Shown here piece by piece: positions 52,297 to 62,726 of a stretch of 64,000 bases of DNA. Origin of the DNA: Caenispirillum bisanense (GTDB lineage: Bacteria > Pseudomonadota > Alphaproteobacteria > Rhodospirillales > Rhodospirillaceae); assembly GCF_039523075.1 (NCBI RefSeq), contig NZ_BAAAEP010000020.1:12756-76755 (forward strand). Reading direction: 5' to 3'. The translations under genes and the position numbers were made by a program. The stretch's first letter is position 1. Each line of letters opens with the position of its first letter. Below the pieces are notes generated by a model. It saw only the letters and a program-made list of their open reading frames with translations. It was not told the DNA's origin and did no database searches.

Positions 52297-53409
52297 CTAC
52301 TCGGCCGCCCGGGCGGCGGCGGCGAGGTCGGGGAACAGGCCGACGAGCCCGTCCTCGGTCGCGGCGCAGACGCCGCGCTCGGTGATCAGGGCGGTGACGT
52401 AGCGGGCCGGGGTGACGTCGAAGCCCCAGTTGCCGCACGGGCTGCCTTCCGGCGTGACGGTCACCGACACCACCGCGCCGTCGGCGGTGCGGCCGGTGAT
52501 GACCGACACTTCCTCGCCGGCCCGTTCCTCGATGGGGATTTCCTTCAGGCCGTCGCGGATGGACCAGTCGATGGTGGGGCTCGGCAGCGCGACGTAGAAC
52601 GGCACGCCGTTGTCGTGGGCGGCCAGCGCCTTCAGGTAGGTGCCGATCTTGTTGCAGACGTCGCCCGTCGCCGTGGTGCGGTCGGTGCCGACGATGCACA
52701 GGTCGACCATGCCATGCTGCATCAGATGGCCGCCGACGTTGTCGACGATCACCGTGTGCGGCACGCCGTGCTGGTTCAGCTCCCACGCGGTCAGGCTGGC
52801 GCCCTGGCTGCGCGGGCGGGTTTCGTCCACCCACACATGCACCGGAATGCCGGCATCGTGCGCCTTGTAGATCGGCGCCAGCGCCGTGCCCCAGTCCACC
52901 GTCGCCAGCCAGCCGGCGTTGCAGTGGGTGAGGATCTCCAGCCGGCCCTGACGCCCCTTCTTCTCCCACGCCGCCTGGAACACCGCCAGGCCGTGATCGC
53001 CGATGGCCTCGTTGATGGCCACGTCCTCGTCGCACAGGGCCGCGGCGCGGGCCCAGGCGGCAGCGGCGCGCTCCGCTGGCGGCAGCGGTCGCAGGGTGCG
53101 CAGCATGTCGGCCAGCGCCCAGCGCAGGTTCACCGCCGTCGGGCGGGTGGCGTAGAGGGTGTCATGGGCCGCCTGCAGCGCCGCGTCGGAGGCATCGGCC
53201 CGCATCGCCAGCGCCATGCCGTAGGCGGCGGTGGCGCCGATCAGCGGCGCGCCGCGCACCAGCATGTCCTTGATCGCCGCCGCCGCGTCTTCCATGGACC
53301 GCAGGGTGCAGGGGACGAAGGCGTGCGGCAGCCTGGTCTGGTCGATGATCCCGACACTGCCGTCGGCGTTCGGCCAGATGGTGCGGGTGGGCGTGCCCTG
53401 GACCTTCAT
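52297..53409 (-). CDS. mtnA: S-methyl-5-thioribose-1-phosphate isomerase
   Basis: 370 residues. Converts methylthioribose-1-phosphate to methylthioribulose-1-phosphate. The catalytic Cys lies in ILTHCNAGWLATVDWGTAL, and the catalytic Asp in CIVGTDRTTATGDVCNKIGT; RGAPLIGATAAYGMAL is the phosphate-binding region. The length and motifs separate it from eIF2B-like relatives. It follows mtnP by 13 bp. In this operon it may also process the 5-deoxyadenosine product, as in the described shunt. Confidence 0.95.
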   Translation of the reverse strand: MKVQGTPTRTIWPNADGSVGIIDQTRLPHAFVPCTLRSMEDAAAAIKDMLVRGAPLIGATAAYGMALAMRADASDAALQAAHDTLYATRPTAVNLRWALADMLRTLRPLPPAERAAAAWARAAALCDEDVAINEAIGDHGLAVFQAAWEKKGRQGRLEILTHCNAGWLATVDWGTALAPIYKAHDAGIPVHVWVDETRPRSQGASLTAWELNQHGVPHTVIVDNVGGHLMQHGMVDLCIVGTDRTTATGDVCNKIGTYLKALAAHDNGVPFYVALPSPTIDWSIRDGLKEIPIEERAGEEVSVITGRTADGAVVSVTVTPEGSPCGNWGFDVTPARYVTALITERGVCAATEDGLVGLFPDLAAAARAAE

Positions 53410-53422
53410 GCGGTGTCTCTCC

Positions 53423-54310
<888 letters not shown>

Positions 54311-54445
54311 GCTGAAGCTCCGTTGGGCCTGACCGAGGAATGCCGCGCCGCCGGCCGCCGCTGCCGTCGCGGTCGGCGGCGATGGCGGCGGCGGGCTGCG
54401 CGCCCAGGTGTTTTACCGGCGGCGGCCGCGCTTGAAAAGGGAAAG

Positions 54446-54456
54446 CCCCCCCCCCC
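54446..54456. repeat. Poly-C tract (11 C)
   Basis: Eleven consecutive C in the 211-bp spacer between petC end and mtnP start. Such runs are prone to length variation and sequencing error; no coding sequence crosses it. Confidence 0.9.
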
Positions 54457-54521
54457 TTGCGGAGCGGCGGCCATCAAGTTTTCCCCAGTGCCCGCCCGAG
54501 GGCGGATCACCGACCCGGGCG

Positions 54522-55292
54522 TCAGTGGTCGACGTTCGCCCAGATCTTGCGCTTGAGCGCGTACAGCATGGCGGTCAGCACCAGCAGGAAGAGCATGACC
54601 TTGATGCCGAGCGACTTGCGCGCTTCCAGCTCGGGCTCGGCGGCCCAGTTCAGGAAGGCGGTGATGTCGCGGGCAAGCTGCTCTTCCGAGGCTTCGGTGC
54701 CGTCGGCATAGTCCACCAGCCCTTCCATGAGCTGGGGCGGCATGCCGATGGCGTGACCCGGGAAGTACTCGTTGTAGTACTGGGTCGCGCCAAGCTCGAA
54801 GCCCGCCGGCGGCTCCTCGTGGTAACCGAGGAGCAGGTGGTAGATGTAGTTCGGGCCACCCATGCGCGCCTTGGTGATCAGCGACAGGTCCGGCGGCAGG
54901 GCGCCGCCGTTGGCCGCGCGGGCCGCGTTCTCGTTCGGGAACGGCGGCACGAAGCGGTCAGACGGCAGGGCCGGGCGGAAGAACATCTCGCCTTCGTCGT
55001 CGGGGCCGTCCTCGACCTCCTTCTCGGCGGCGATCGCCTTCACCTGGTCCTCGGTCAGCCCGATTTCCATCAGGTTGCGGTAGGCCACCAGCTTCAGCGA
55101 GTGGCAGCTGGCACAGACCTCGTTGTAGATCTGGAACCCGCGCTGCAGCTGCGCCTTGTCGTAGTAGCCGAACAGCCCGTCCCAGGTCCAGCTTTCGCTG
55201 GGAACCTTCACTCCCCCGGCCGCCATGGCACCGGAGGCGGTGACCACGGACAGGCCGATGGCGGCGGCGGCGTTGATCAGGATCTTGCGCAT
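54522..55292 (-). CDS. petC: Cytochrome c1 of the bc1 complex
   Basis: 256 residues. A Sec signal (AAAAIGLSVVTASGAMAAGG) leads to the periplasmic heme domain with CASCHSLKLVAYRNLME (CxxCH) and the distal Met region GMPPQLMEGLVDYADGT. A single C-terminal membrane anchor follows (IKVMLFLLVLTAMLYALK). It carries electrons from the Rieske protein to soluble cytochrome c. The ATG overlaps the petB stop by one base (TGATG). Confidence 0.96.
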   Translation of the reverse strand: MRKILINAAAAIGLSVVTASGAMAAGGVKVPSESWTWDGLFGYYDKAQLQRGFQIYNEVCASCHSLKLVAYRNLMEIGLTEDQVKAIAAEKEVEDGPDDEGEMFFRPALPSDRFVPPFPNENAARAANGGALPPDLSLITKARMGGPNYIYHLLLGYHEEPPAGFELGATQYYNEYFPGHAIGMPPQLMEGLVDYADGTEASEEQLARDITAFLNWAAEPELEARKSLGIKVMLFLLVLTAMLYALKRKIWANVDH

Positions 55293-56539
55293 CACACCTT
55301 CTCCGTCGCGCCGGCGTTCACCGGAGTGCCCTTGCGGACCGCGGCCGAGATGCTTTCCGGCAACGGCCGCGGCTTCTCGAACCAGCCGATCAGCGGCAGC
55401 AGCACGATCCAGTGCAGGAAGTAGTAGGCGGTGGCGATCTGGCCGATGGTCACATAGGGCTCTTCGGCCGGCATGGCGCCGATGTAGCCGAGCACGACGG
55501 CATCGACCGCGAACAGCCAGAAGAACCACTTGTAGATCGGACGGAAGGCCGCCGAACGCACCTTGGAGGTGTCAAGCCACGGCAGGGCCGCCAGCACCAG
55601 GATGGCCGCAAACATGAGCAGCACGCCGCCCAGCTTGTCCGGCACCGCACGCAGGATGGCATAGAACGGCAGGAAGTACCATTCCGGCACGATGTGCGGC
55701 GGGGTCACCATGGGGTTGGCCGGAATGTAGTTGTCCGGGTGGCCCATGTAGTTCGGGGCATAGAACACGAAGTACATGAAGAACAGCATGAACACGCCCA
55801 GGCCGTACAGATCCTTGATCGTGTAGTACGGGTGGAACGGGATCGCGTCGTTCGGGCCCTTCATGTCGATGCCGAGCGGGTTGTTCGACTTCGCCTGGTG
55901 CAGCGCCCAGATGTGCAGGATCACCACGCCGACGATGACGAACGGCAGCAGGAAGTGCAGCGCGAAGAAGCGGTTCAGCGTCGGGTTATCGACCGAGAAG
56001 CCGCCCCACAGCAGGGTCACGATGTAATCACCGACGACCGGGAAGGCCGAGAACAGGTTGGTGATCACGGTGGCGCCCCAGAAGGACATCTGGCCCCACG
56101 GCAGCACGTAGCCCATGAAGGCGGTGGCCATCATCAGCAGCAGGATGACGAGGCCGAGCCACCACAGCACTTCGCGCGGCGGCTTGTAGGAGCCGTAGTA
56201 GAGGCCGCGGAAGATGTGGATGTACACGACGATGAAGAACATCGACGCGCCGTTCATGTGGATGTAGCGGATCAGCCAGCCGTAGTTCACGTCGCGCATG
56301 ATGCGCTCGACGGAATTGAAGGCGTAGTCGACGTGCGCCGTGTAGTTCATCGCCAGGAACAGGCCGGTCAGGATCATGATGACCAGCACGATGCCCGCCA
56401 GCGAGCCGAAGTTCCACCAGTAGGACAGGTTCTTCGGAGCCGGGTACTTGGTGCCGAGCGAATGGTCGACGAACGACACGATCGGCAGGCGCGCCTCCAG
56501 CCACTTCAGCGCGCGATTGTTGGTGTTCAGTTCGCTCAT
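55292..56539 (-). CDS. petB: Cytochrome b of the bc1 complex
   Basis: 415-residue integral membrane protein with about eight helices binding two b hemes and two quinone sites. Visible landmarks are NYTAHVDYAFNSVERIM, GYVLPWGQMSFWGATVI, and the Qo-site segment PPHIVPEWYFLPFYAILRA with the catalytic PEWY. The C-terminal helix and tail (GWFEKPRPLPESI) match alphaproteobacterial forms. Encoded 12 bp after petA. Confidence 0.97.
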   Translation of the reverse strand: MSELNTNNRALKWLEARLPIVSFVDHSLGTKYPAPKNLSYWWNFGSLAGIVLVIMILTGLFLAMNYTAHVDYAFNSVERIMRDVNYGWLIRYIHMNGASMFFIVVYIHIFRGLYYGSYKPPREVLWWLGLVILLLMMATAFMGYVLPWGQMSFWGATVITNLFSAFPVVGDYIVTLLWGGFSVDNPTLNRFFALHFLLPFVIVGVVILHIWALHQAKSNNPLGIDMKGPNDAIPFHPYYTIKDLYGLGVFMLFFMYFVFYAPNYMGHPDNYIPANPMVTPPHIVPEWYFLPFYAILRAVPDKLGGVLLMFAAILVLAALPWLDTSKVRSAAFRPIYKWFFWLFAVDAVVLGYIGAMPAEEPYVTIGQIATAYYFLHWIVLLPLIGWFEKPRPLPESISAAVRKGTPVNAGATEKV

Positions 56540-56551
56540 GGAAACTGCCCC

Positions 56552-57103
56552 TTAGCCGATGCGGATCCGCAGGTCCTCGATGAACTCGTACTCCGGAACC
56601 GGCAGGTTCAGCGGAGCGGGACCCTTGCGGATGCGACCGGAGGTGTCGTAGTGCGACCCGTGGCACGGGCAGAAGTAACCGCCGTACTCACCGCGCGGCT
56701 CGCCCGGCTTCTGGCCCAGCGGGACGCAGCCGAGGTGCGTGCAGATGCCGATGGCGATCAGCCATTCGGGCTTCTGGACGCGCTGCTCGTCCGTCTCGGG
56801 GTCACGAAGTTCGCCGGCGTTGACGTTGCGGGCCTCTTCAATCTCCGCGGCCGTGCGGTAGCGCACGAACACCGGCTTGCCGCGCCAGGTGACGGTAATC
56901 GCCTGGCCCTCCTCGATGGGCGACAGGTCCACTTCCGTGGACGACAGCGCCAGAACGTCGGCGGCCGGATTCATGCTGTGGATGAACGGCCACGCCGCAA
57001 GACCGGCGCCGACGACGCCGACCGCGGTGGTCGCATACAGCAGAAAATCGCGGCGGCTTTCGCCCTCGGAGGAGCCATGAGCGGTATGTGCCGTATCAGC
57101 CAT
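56552..57103 (-). CDS. petA: Rieske iron-sulfur protein of the bc1 complex
   Basis: 183 residues. A twin-arginine-type N-terminus (ESRRDFLLYATTAVGVVG) doubles as the membrane anchor. The 2Fe-2S ligands are in CTHLGCVPLG and CPCHGSHYDTSG, each with one Cys and one His plus the disulfide cysteines. First gene of the petABC operon. It is divergent from trmL across 261 bp. Confidence 0.97.
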   Translation of the reverse strand: MADTAHTAHGSSEGESRRDFLLYATTAVGVVGAGLAAWPFIHSMNPAADVLALSSTEVDLSPIEEGQAITVTWRGKPVFVRYRTAAEIEEARNVNAGELRDPETDEQRVQKPEWLIAIGICTHLGCVPLGQKPGEPRGEYGGYFCPCHGSHYDTSGRIRKGPAPLNLPVPEYEFIEDLRIRIG

Positions 57104-57364
57104 GCTCAGTTACCCTCTCGTTGCGCACTGGGGGGCACGCATTTCCTTGACGTTGACGGCCCGTCGCGGGGGACTTCGGACCGACCGTGGTTGTTTTTGC
57201 GCGGCCATCCTCTAGCGATTAGCGCCGGCCCCTGCTAACAGGCCCCCGACCGCGCAAAAGGGGGGTCCGGCGACCGGGGCGGTATAATCGAAAACCTGCC
57301 CCTTGAAAAGGGCCTAACACCTCCCCAGCCTTGTCCACCTTTACCTTTCGAATCGTTCATCGCC
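57104..57364. promoter_or_regulatory. Divergent control region petABC / trmL
   Basis: A perfect -10 hexamer TATAAT sits at 57283-57288 on the plus strand toward trmL, but no -35 lies 16-18 bp upstream. TTAGC (57219-57223) and GCTAA (57234-57238) form an imperfect 20-bp dyad on the petA side. No other element was recognised. Confidence 0.4.
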
Positions 57365-57850
57365 ATGCGCATCGCCCTCTATCAGCCCGACATCCCCCAG
57401 AACACCGGCACCATCCTGCGTTTCTGCGCCTGTTTCGGCCTCGCCTGCGACATCATCGAGCCCTGCGGCTTCCTGTTCGACGACCGCCGCATGCGCCGCG
57501 CCGGTATGGATTACCTGGACCGGGTGGAGGTGGTACGGCACGCCTCCTGGGCGCGCTTCCTCGACTCGCGAACCACCCGTCCGGGTGGGCCGGGCAGGCT
57601 GGTCCTGCTCACCACGCGGGGGGCCGTCGGTCATACGCAGATGCAGTGGCGGCCGGATGACACCCTGCTGCTCGGGCGCGAGAGCGTCGGCGTGCCGGAC
57701 GACGTCCACGCCGCCGCCGACCTGCGGGTGGCGATCCCGCTGGCGGGCGGCATGCGGTCGCTGAACGTGGCCATCGCCGCCGCCATGGCCGCCGGCGAGG
57801 CCTTGCGCCAGACGGGCGGCCTGCCGCCGCTGGAACCGGCGCAGCCGTAG
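57365..57850 (+). CDS. trmL: tRNA (cytidine(34)-2'-O)-methyltransferase
   Basis: 161-residue SPOUT-fold methyltransferase that 2'-O-methylates the wobble base of certain tRNA-Leu species. N-terminal MRIALYQPDIPQNTGTILRF and the knot motifs LLLGRESVGVP and IPLAGGMRSLNVAIAAAMAA are diagnostic. The compact length lacks any extra RNA-binding domain, as expected for TrmL. Single gene, convergent with the SGNH-like gene. Confidence 0.93.
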   Translation: MRIALYQPDIPQNTGTILRFCACFGLACDIIEPCGFLFDDRRMRRAGMDYLDRVEVVRHASWARFLDSRTTRPGGPGRLVLLTTRGAVGHTQMQWRPDDTLLLGRESVGVPDDVHAAADLRVAIPLAGGMRSLNVAIAAAMAAGEALRQTGGLPPLEPAQP

Positions 57851-57888
57851 AGGCCCGGATCAGGGGTGAGGGAAACGGAGGACGGCCG

Positions 57889-58665
57889 TCACAGGATGGC
57901 CGTCTGCACCTTGTCCTCGTTCACCACCCGGCGGAATTCGATGGGCTGGAAGGCGTTGGGGTCGCGCTTGGCGGCAGCCGTCGTGCGCTGGCGGGGAAAC
58001 CAGTCGTGCCAGGCGCTCCAGGCCGCCACCGCCTCCGCCACCAGGGCATGGCCGGCGGGGGTGGGGTAGACGCCGTCGCCGGCCACCAGGGCGCGGCGGT
58101 AGGCCTTGTTGTCGCCGAGGGCGGCGCAGAGGTCGAGGTAGGGCACCGCCAGTTCGGCGGCGAGGGTGCGGAAGGCTTCGTTGAGGGCGGCAAGCCGGGC
58201 GGCGCTGTAGGCGACCCAGTGGCCGCCCTCGTCGCGCGCCTCGGCGGAGCGCAGCACCGGCGCCGGACCGATCCACAGCACCGGCCGCCACACCTTGGCC
58301 TCGGCGATGATGCGTTCCGCCCAGGCCATGGTTTCGGGCAGCGGCACGCGGATGCCCTGGTCGTCGCTGTCGGCCATGTCGGACAGGCCGAAGCCGAACA
58401 CCACGCCGCTGCGGACGACGCCGGTCAGGCGCGGCTCCGCCTCGGCCCGCCAGCGGGCGGCGATGTCGGCGGAAGTCTGGGTGGGGACGGCGAGATTATA
58501 GACCTGCAGGTCCTGCACCCGCTCGGCCTCCTGGCGGCACAGGCGGGCGGGCCAGCCGCCCTGCTCGATGTCGCCGACGCCGAAGGTCAGCCCGTCGCCG
58601 AAGAAGCAGATCTTCTTCATCGGCAGGCCGTTGCGTGCGTCGTTCCTGTTGGCCGGATGTGCCAT
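57889..58665 (-). CDS. SGNH/GDSL hydrolase-fold protein with all four signature residues replaced
   Basis: 258 residues with recognisable SGNH blocks but altered chemistry. Block I reads CFFGDGLTFG, so the nucleophile Ser is Gly25. Block II reads YNLAVPTQTS, with Gly changed to Ala59. Block III reads GFGLSDM, with Asn changed to Ser95. Block V reads DGVYPTPAGH, with Asp197 kept but the His position Tyr200. The fold-defining hydrophobic segments are intact and there is no stop or frameshift. I infer a conserved non-catalytic protein, perhaps ligand- or polysaccharide-binding. ATG 58620 (MKKICFFGDG) is an alternative start. Confidence 0.8.
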   Translation of the reverse strand: MAHPANRNDARNGLPMKKICFFGDGLTFGVGDIEQGGWPARLCRQEAERVQDLQVYNLAVPTQTSADIAARWRAEAEPRLTGVVRSGVVFGFGLSDMADSDDQGIRVPLPETMAWAERIIAEAKVWRPVLWIGPAPVLRSAEARDEGGHWVAYSAARLAALNEAFRTLAAELAVPYLDLCAALGDNKAYRRALVAGDGVYPTPAGHALVAEAVAAWSAWHDWFPRQRTTAAAKRDPNAFQPIEFRRVVNEDKVQTAIL

Positions 58666-58779
58666 GACTCGTCTCTATCCCGCATACTCCGCCACCTGAA
58701 TGCCAGTTTGCCGGTGAGCGGTCCCCCACACAGTGATGATTATCACACGAATGACAGCGGTGCCAATGCAACGTGGGAA

Positions 58780-60138
58780 TTACACGCCCGCGCCATCGCC
58801 GCCCTCACCACCGCCATCGCCACCGTCCGCGGCCGCCTGCCGCAGCAGGGTCAGCAGGGCGTCGCGGTCGAGGCCGAAGTCGCTCGCCAGCCAGGCCGCT
58901 TCCGCCGTCCGCAGCGCCTCGCCCACCGCCGGGCCGGGGGGAATGCCGGCGGCCACGGCATCGCGCCCCTGCACCGGCAGCGACGGCGGCACCCACTCGG
59001 CGGCGAGGTCGAGCAGGCGGGTCCAGGCGCCGGTGCGGGCGCTGTTGGTGTGGCCCTCGGCGCTGCGCTCCGCCGCCCACAGCAGCAGGATGCGGTCGCG
59101 GGCGCGGGTCTGGCCGAGGCGGTAGATCACCTGTCGCTGCACCGCCGGCGGAGCGGCGGCATCGGGCTCGGGCTCGCCGTCGCGGGGGCCGGACAGGTCG
59201 AGCAGGCGGTCGCGGTCGGCATTCGACAGCCGTAGCCGCTCCGCCACCGCCTGCGCCTGCGGACGGCTGACCGTCAGCACCGCCGCCAGCCGCCGCAGCG
59301 GGTCGGGCGCCAGCCACGGACGCCGCAGGCCGGTGGTTTCCAGCCACGCCAGCACCCGCAGGCGGCCGATGTCGTGGGCCTCCGGCAGCACCTGGTCGAG
59401 CACCCGCTCGCCGCGCATGATGACGAAGACATCGGCGGGATAAGGCGCCAGCAGGATCTTCAGCAGCTCGTCCCGCACCCGCTCGCCCGACAGCTGCACC
59501 AGCCCCTCGGCGGTGGCGTTGCAGGCCTTCAGGGCATCGTGGTCGGGGTCGCCGACGCCGTAATGGGCGTGGAAGCGGAAGAACCGCAGGATGCGCAGAT
59601 AGTCTTCCTCGATGCGCTGCTGCGCCCGGCCGATGAAGCGCACCTTGCGCGCCGCCAGGTCGGCAAGGCCGTCGAAGTAGTCGTAGACGGCGCCGTCGGG
59701 GCTGGCCGACAGGGCGTTCATGGTGAAGTCGCGGCGGCCGGCATCCTCGCGGAAGCAATCGGTGAAGGCCACCTGGGCGCGTCGGCCGTCGGTGGCGACG
59801 TCGCGGCGCAGGGTGGTGACCTCGAACGCCATGCCGTCGGCCAGGGCGGTGACGGTGCCGTGGTCGATGCCGGTCGGCACCGCCCGCAGGCCGGCATCGG
59901 CCAGGCGCTGCATCACCACCTCCGGCGGCTCGGGGGTGGCGATGTCGATGTCCTTCACCGGTCGGTGCAGCAGGGCGTCGCGCACGCAGCCGCCGACGAA
60001 GCGCACCTCGGCGCCGCCGGCGGCCAGCGCCGCCACCACCCGATGGGTGCGGTCGTCGAGCATCCAGGCCTGCGGCGACAGCTGGCCGACCGGGGCCCGT
60101 TTCCCGGTCGCCTCGCCGCCCACCGTGCGCACGATCAT
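58780..60138 (-). CDS. cca: tRNA CCA-adding enzyme / poly(A) polymerase family
   Basis: 452-residue class II nucleotidyltransferase. The head domain has VRFVGGCVRDALLHRPVKDI with the metal-binding DxD of the next residues (DIDIAT), the flexible loop and RRDFTMNALSASPDG, and the neck/nucleotide-selecting region EEDYLRILRFFRFHAHYG. The C-terminal body is long and alanine-rich. It adds or repairs CCA at tRNA 3' ends; separation into A-only or CC-only types is not visible. The ATG overlaps the upstream small membrane protein stop (ATGA), the last step of a four-gene overlapping chain from 61650. Confidence 0.9.
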   Translation of the reverse strand: MIVRTVGGEATGKRAPVGQLSPQAWMLDDRTHRVVAALAAGGAEVRFVGGCVRDALLHRPVKDIDIATPEPPEVVMQRLADAGLRAVPTGIDHGTVTALADGMAFEVTTLRRDVATDGRRAQVAFTDCFREDAGRRDFTMNALSASPDGAVYDYFDGLADLAARKVRFIGRAQQRIEEDYLRILRFFRFHAHYGVGDPDHDALKACNATAEGLVQLSGERVRDELLKILLAPYPADVFVIMRGERVLDQVLPEAHDIGRLRVLAWLETTGLRRPWLAPDPLRRLAAVLTVSRPQAQAVAERLRLSNADRDRLLDLSGPRDGEPEPDAAAPPAVQRQVIYRLGQTRARDRILLLWAAERSAEGHTNSARTGAWTRLLDLAAEWVPPSLPVQGRDAVAAGIPPGPAVGEALRTAEAAWLASDFGLDRDALLTLLRQAAADGGDGGGEGGDGAGV

Positions 60139-60398
60139 TGCGCCTCCTGCTGCGGCCGGGGAGCGATGTGCCCCGGCACCACCCGGCCGTCGATCACCCG
60201 CGGCGGCACGTATTCGTCGGAGGGGTCGCCGCCCTGGGTCAGCGCCATCGCCCCCAGGCCGATGAGGATCACCACCGCCAGCCCGAGCAGGCCGTAATCG
60301 AGCGGCCCCGCCGTCTCGTCCTCGCTGCGCCGGATCCGGCGCCAGATCAGGAAGAGGATGATCGGCAGCAGCAGCAGGACGAGCAGCCGGATGATCAC
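60135..60398 (-). CDS. Small membrane protein (DUF6111-like)
   Basis: 87 residues with two membrane helices (LLVLLLLPIILFLIW and GLLGLAVVILIGLGAMAL) separated by a basic loop RRIRRSEDE, and a soluble proline-rich tail (DEYVPPRVIDGRVVPGHI). The layout matches the DUF6111 family seen beside cca and Nudix genes in alphaproteobacteria. Function unknown. It overlaps both neighbours by ATGA junctions. Confidence 0.8.
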   Translation of the reverse strand: MIIRLLVLLLLPIILFLIWRRIRRSEDETAGPLDYGLLGLAVVILIGLGAMALTQGGDPSDEYVPPRVIDGRVVPGHIAPRPQQEAQ

Positions 60399-61087
60399 GG
60401 TCGAAGAACCTCCGCCAGATTGACGAGCATGCCGGCGGTCGCACCCCAGATGTAGCGATCGCCGTAGGGCATGGCCCAGTAGGCGCGGGTGCGCCCCTTG
60501 ACCTGATAGGTGTGCCGCTGGTGGTTGGCCGGGTCGAGCACGAAGCCGAGCGGCACCTCGAACACCTCGGCCACCTCGAAGGGATCGGGGGCCAGGGTCA
60601 GCGGCGGCGCCACCAGCCCGACCACCGGCGTCACCCGGAAATTGGTGACGGTGACGTAATCGTCCAGCCGGCCAAGCACGTCCACGCGGGCGGGATCAAG
60701 CCCGATCTCCTCGTGGCTTTCGCGCAGGGCGGTGGCGATGGGGCCGTCGTCGTGGTCCTCCGACCGGCCGCCGGGAAAACTGATCTGGCCGGCGTGGTTC
60801 TTGAGGTGGGCGGTGCGCTGGGTCAGCAGCACCGTCAGCCCCTCCGCCCGCGCCACCAGCGGCACCAGCACGGCGGCCGGCGTCTGCGGCCGGCTGTCCA
60901 TGGCGGCGCCGGGGGGTACCGTCGTGCCGTCGCCGGGGGGGCGGCGGGTGACGCGCGGGTCGGAATCGATGGCCGGGCCGTAGTCGTGGTCGCCGCCCAG
61001 CTGCCGGTTGATGCCGACGTCGGACCGCTCGCCCATGTCATGCCGGCGACCGCGCGCCAGCAGGCGCACGATGGCGTCGCGGCTCAG
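60395..61087 (-). CDS. CoA-type Nudix hydrolase, probable non-standard CTG start
   Basis: Nudix enzyme of the NudL/CoA pyrophosphatase group. The NuCoA signature is LLTQRTAHLKNHAGQISFPG and the Nudix box continues GGRSEDHDDG to RESHEEIGLD. No ATG gives a family-like N-terminus: the ATG at 61036 removes the first helix (LSRDAIVRLLARG) and that at 61135 adds sequence out of the neighbour with no ribosome site. A CTG at 61087 overlaps the DUF1285 stop (CTGA) with GGAG five bases upstream, mimicking the ATGA couplings on either side. GTG 61069 is the conventional alternative. About 230 residues. Confidence 0.8.
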   Translation of the reverse strand: MSRDAIVRLLARGRRHDMGERSDVGINRQLGGDHDYGPAIDSDPRVTRRPPGDGTTVPPGAAMDSRPQTPAAVLVPLVARAEGLTVLLTQRTAHLKNHAGQISFPGGRSEDHDDGPIATALRESHEEIGLDPARVDVLGRLDDYVTVTNFRVTPVVGLVAPPLTLAPDPFEVAEVFEVPLGFVLDPANHQRHTYQVKGRTRAYWAMPYGDRYIWGATAGMLVNLAEVLRP

Positions 61088-61650
61088 TCGGTCTCCGTCA
61101 GGGTGCCGAGGGGGAAGAAGGTGCCCGTGCTCCATACGCCGTAGTGTACCCCTTTCTCGTCGCCGGCGTCTTCCTCGACGCCCATCTCCACCAGTTCATA
61201 GAACACCGGACGGTTGATGCGCGCTTCAAGGCCCGGCCGCACCAGCACATATGGGCTCGGTTCGCCGGTTTCCCCATCGTGCTCGACGCGCAGCGGATGA
61301 TCGTCGTCCAGGGTCACCCAATCGTCGACATTGGTGCGGAATCGGATGCGGCGGTTGCGTCCGGCCCCCTCAGCCTCCATCTCGACGGCAAGGAATGGAG
61401 CGTCCTCGACAATGATCCTCCCCTTCTCCACAGGCGTTTCAAGCCAATAGGAACCGTCGTCCTCGCGCTTGAGCACTGTCGAGAACAGCCGTACCAGTTC
61501 CTTCCGGCCGATCGGCGAGCCGTGATAGAACCAGGTACCGTTGCGGTCGATACGCATGTCGAGGTCGCCGCAAATGGTCTGGCGAGGCCGGGCCTTGGGG
61601 GCCTCGTGTCCGGGAGCAGCCGCGTGGGTCTGGTCGCTGGTCCTGGGCAT
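61084..61650 (-). CDS. DUF1285 family protein
   Basis: 188 residues matching the DUF1285 family: CGDLDMRIDRNGTWFYHGSP, then IGRKELVRLFSTVLKRED, GSYWLETPVEKGRI and EARINRPVFYELVEMG. Function of the family is unknown. ATG 61650 is preferred over 61662 because GGAGG lies directly before it. First gene of an overlapping chain DUF1285-Nudix-small membrane protein-cca. Divergent from moxR. Confidence 0.87.
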   Translation of the reverse strand: MPRTSDQTHAAAPGHEAPKARPRQTICGDLDMRIDRNGTWFYHGSPIGRKELVRLFSTVLKREDDGSYWLETPVEKGRIIVEDAPFLAVEMEAEGAGRNRRIRFRTNVDDWVTLDDDHPLRVEHDGETGEPSPYVLVRPGLEARINRPVFYELVEMGVEEDAGDEKGVHYGVWSTGTFFPLGTLTETD

Positions 61651-61698
61651 CCGTTCCTCCATGGGTTGTCGTGTCCTATGTAGTGCGGAGAGACCGTC

Positions 61699-62712
<1,014 letters not shown>

Positions 62713-62726
62713 CGGCGGGCGGCGCG

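Noticed and set aside
54311..54521. SAM riboswitch upstream of mtnP
   Set aside because: No recognisable SAM-I, SAM-II or SAH motif core; the spacer is GC-rich with a C11 run only.
57283..57288. TATAAT as a confident trmL promoter
   Set aside because: The hexamer is perfect but no -35 lies at usable distance, so it is kept only as a weak note in the divergent region.
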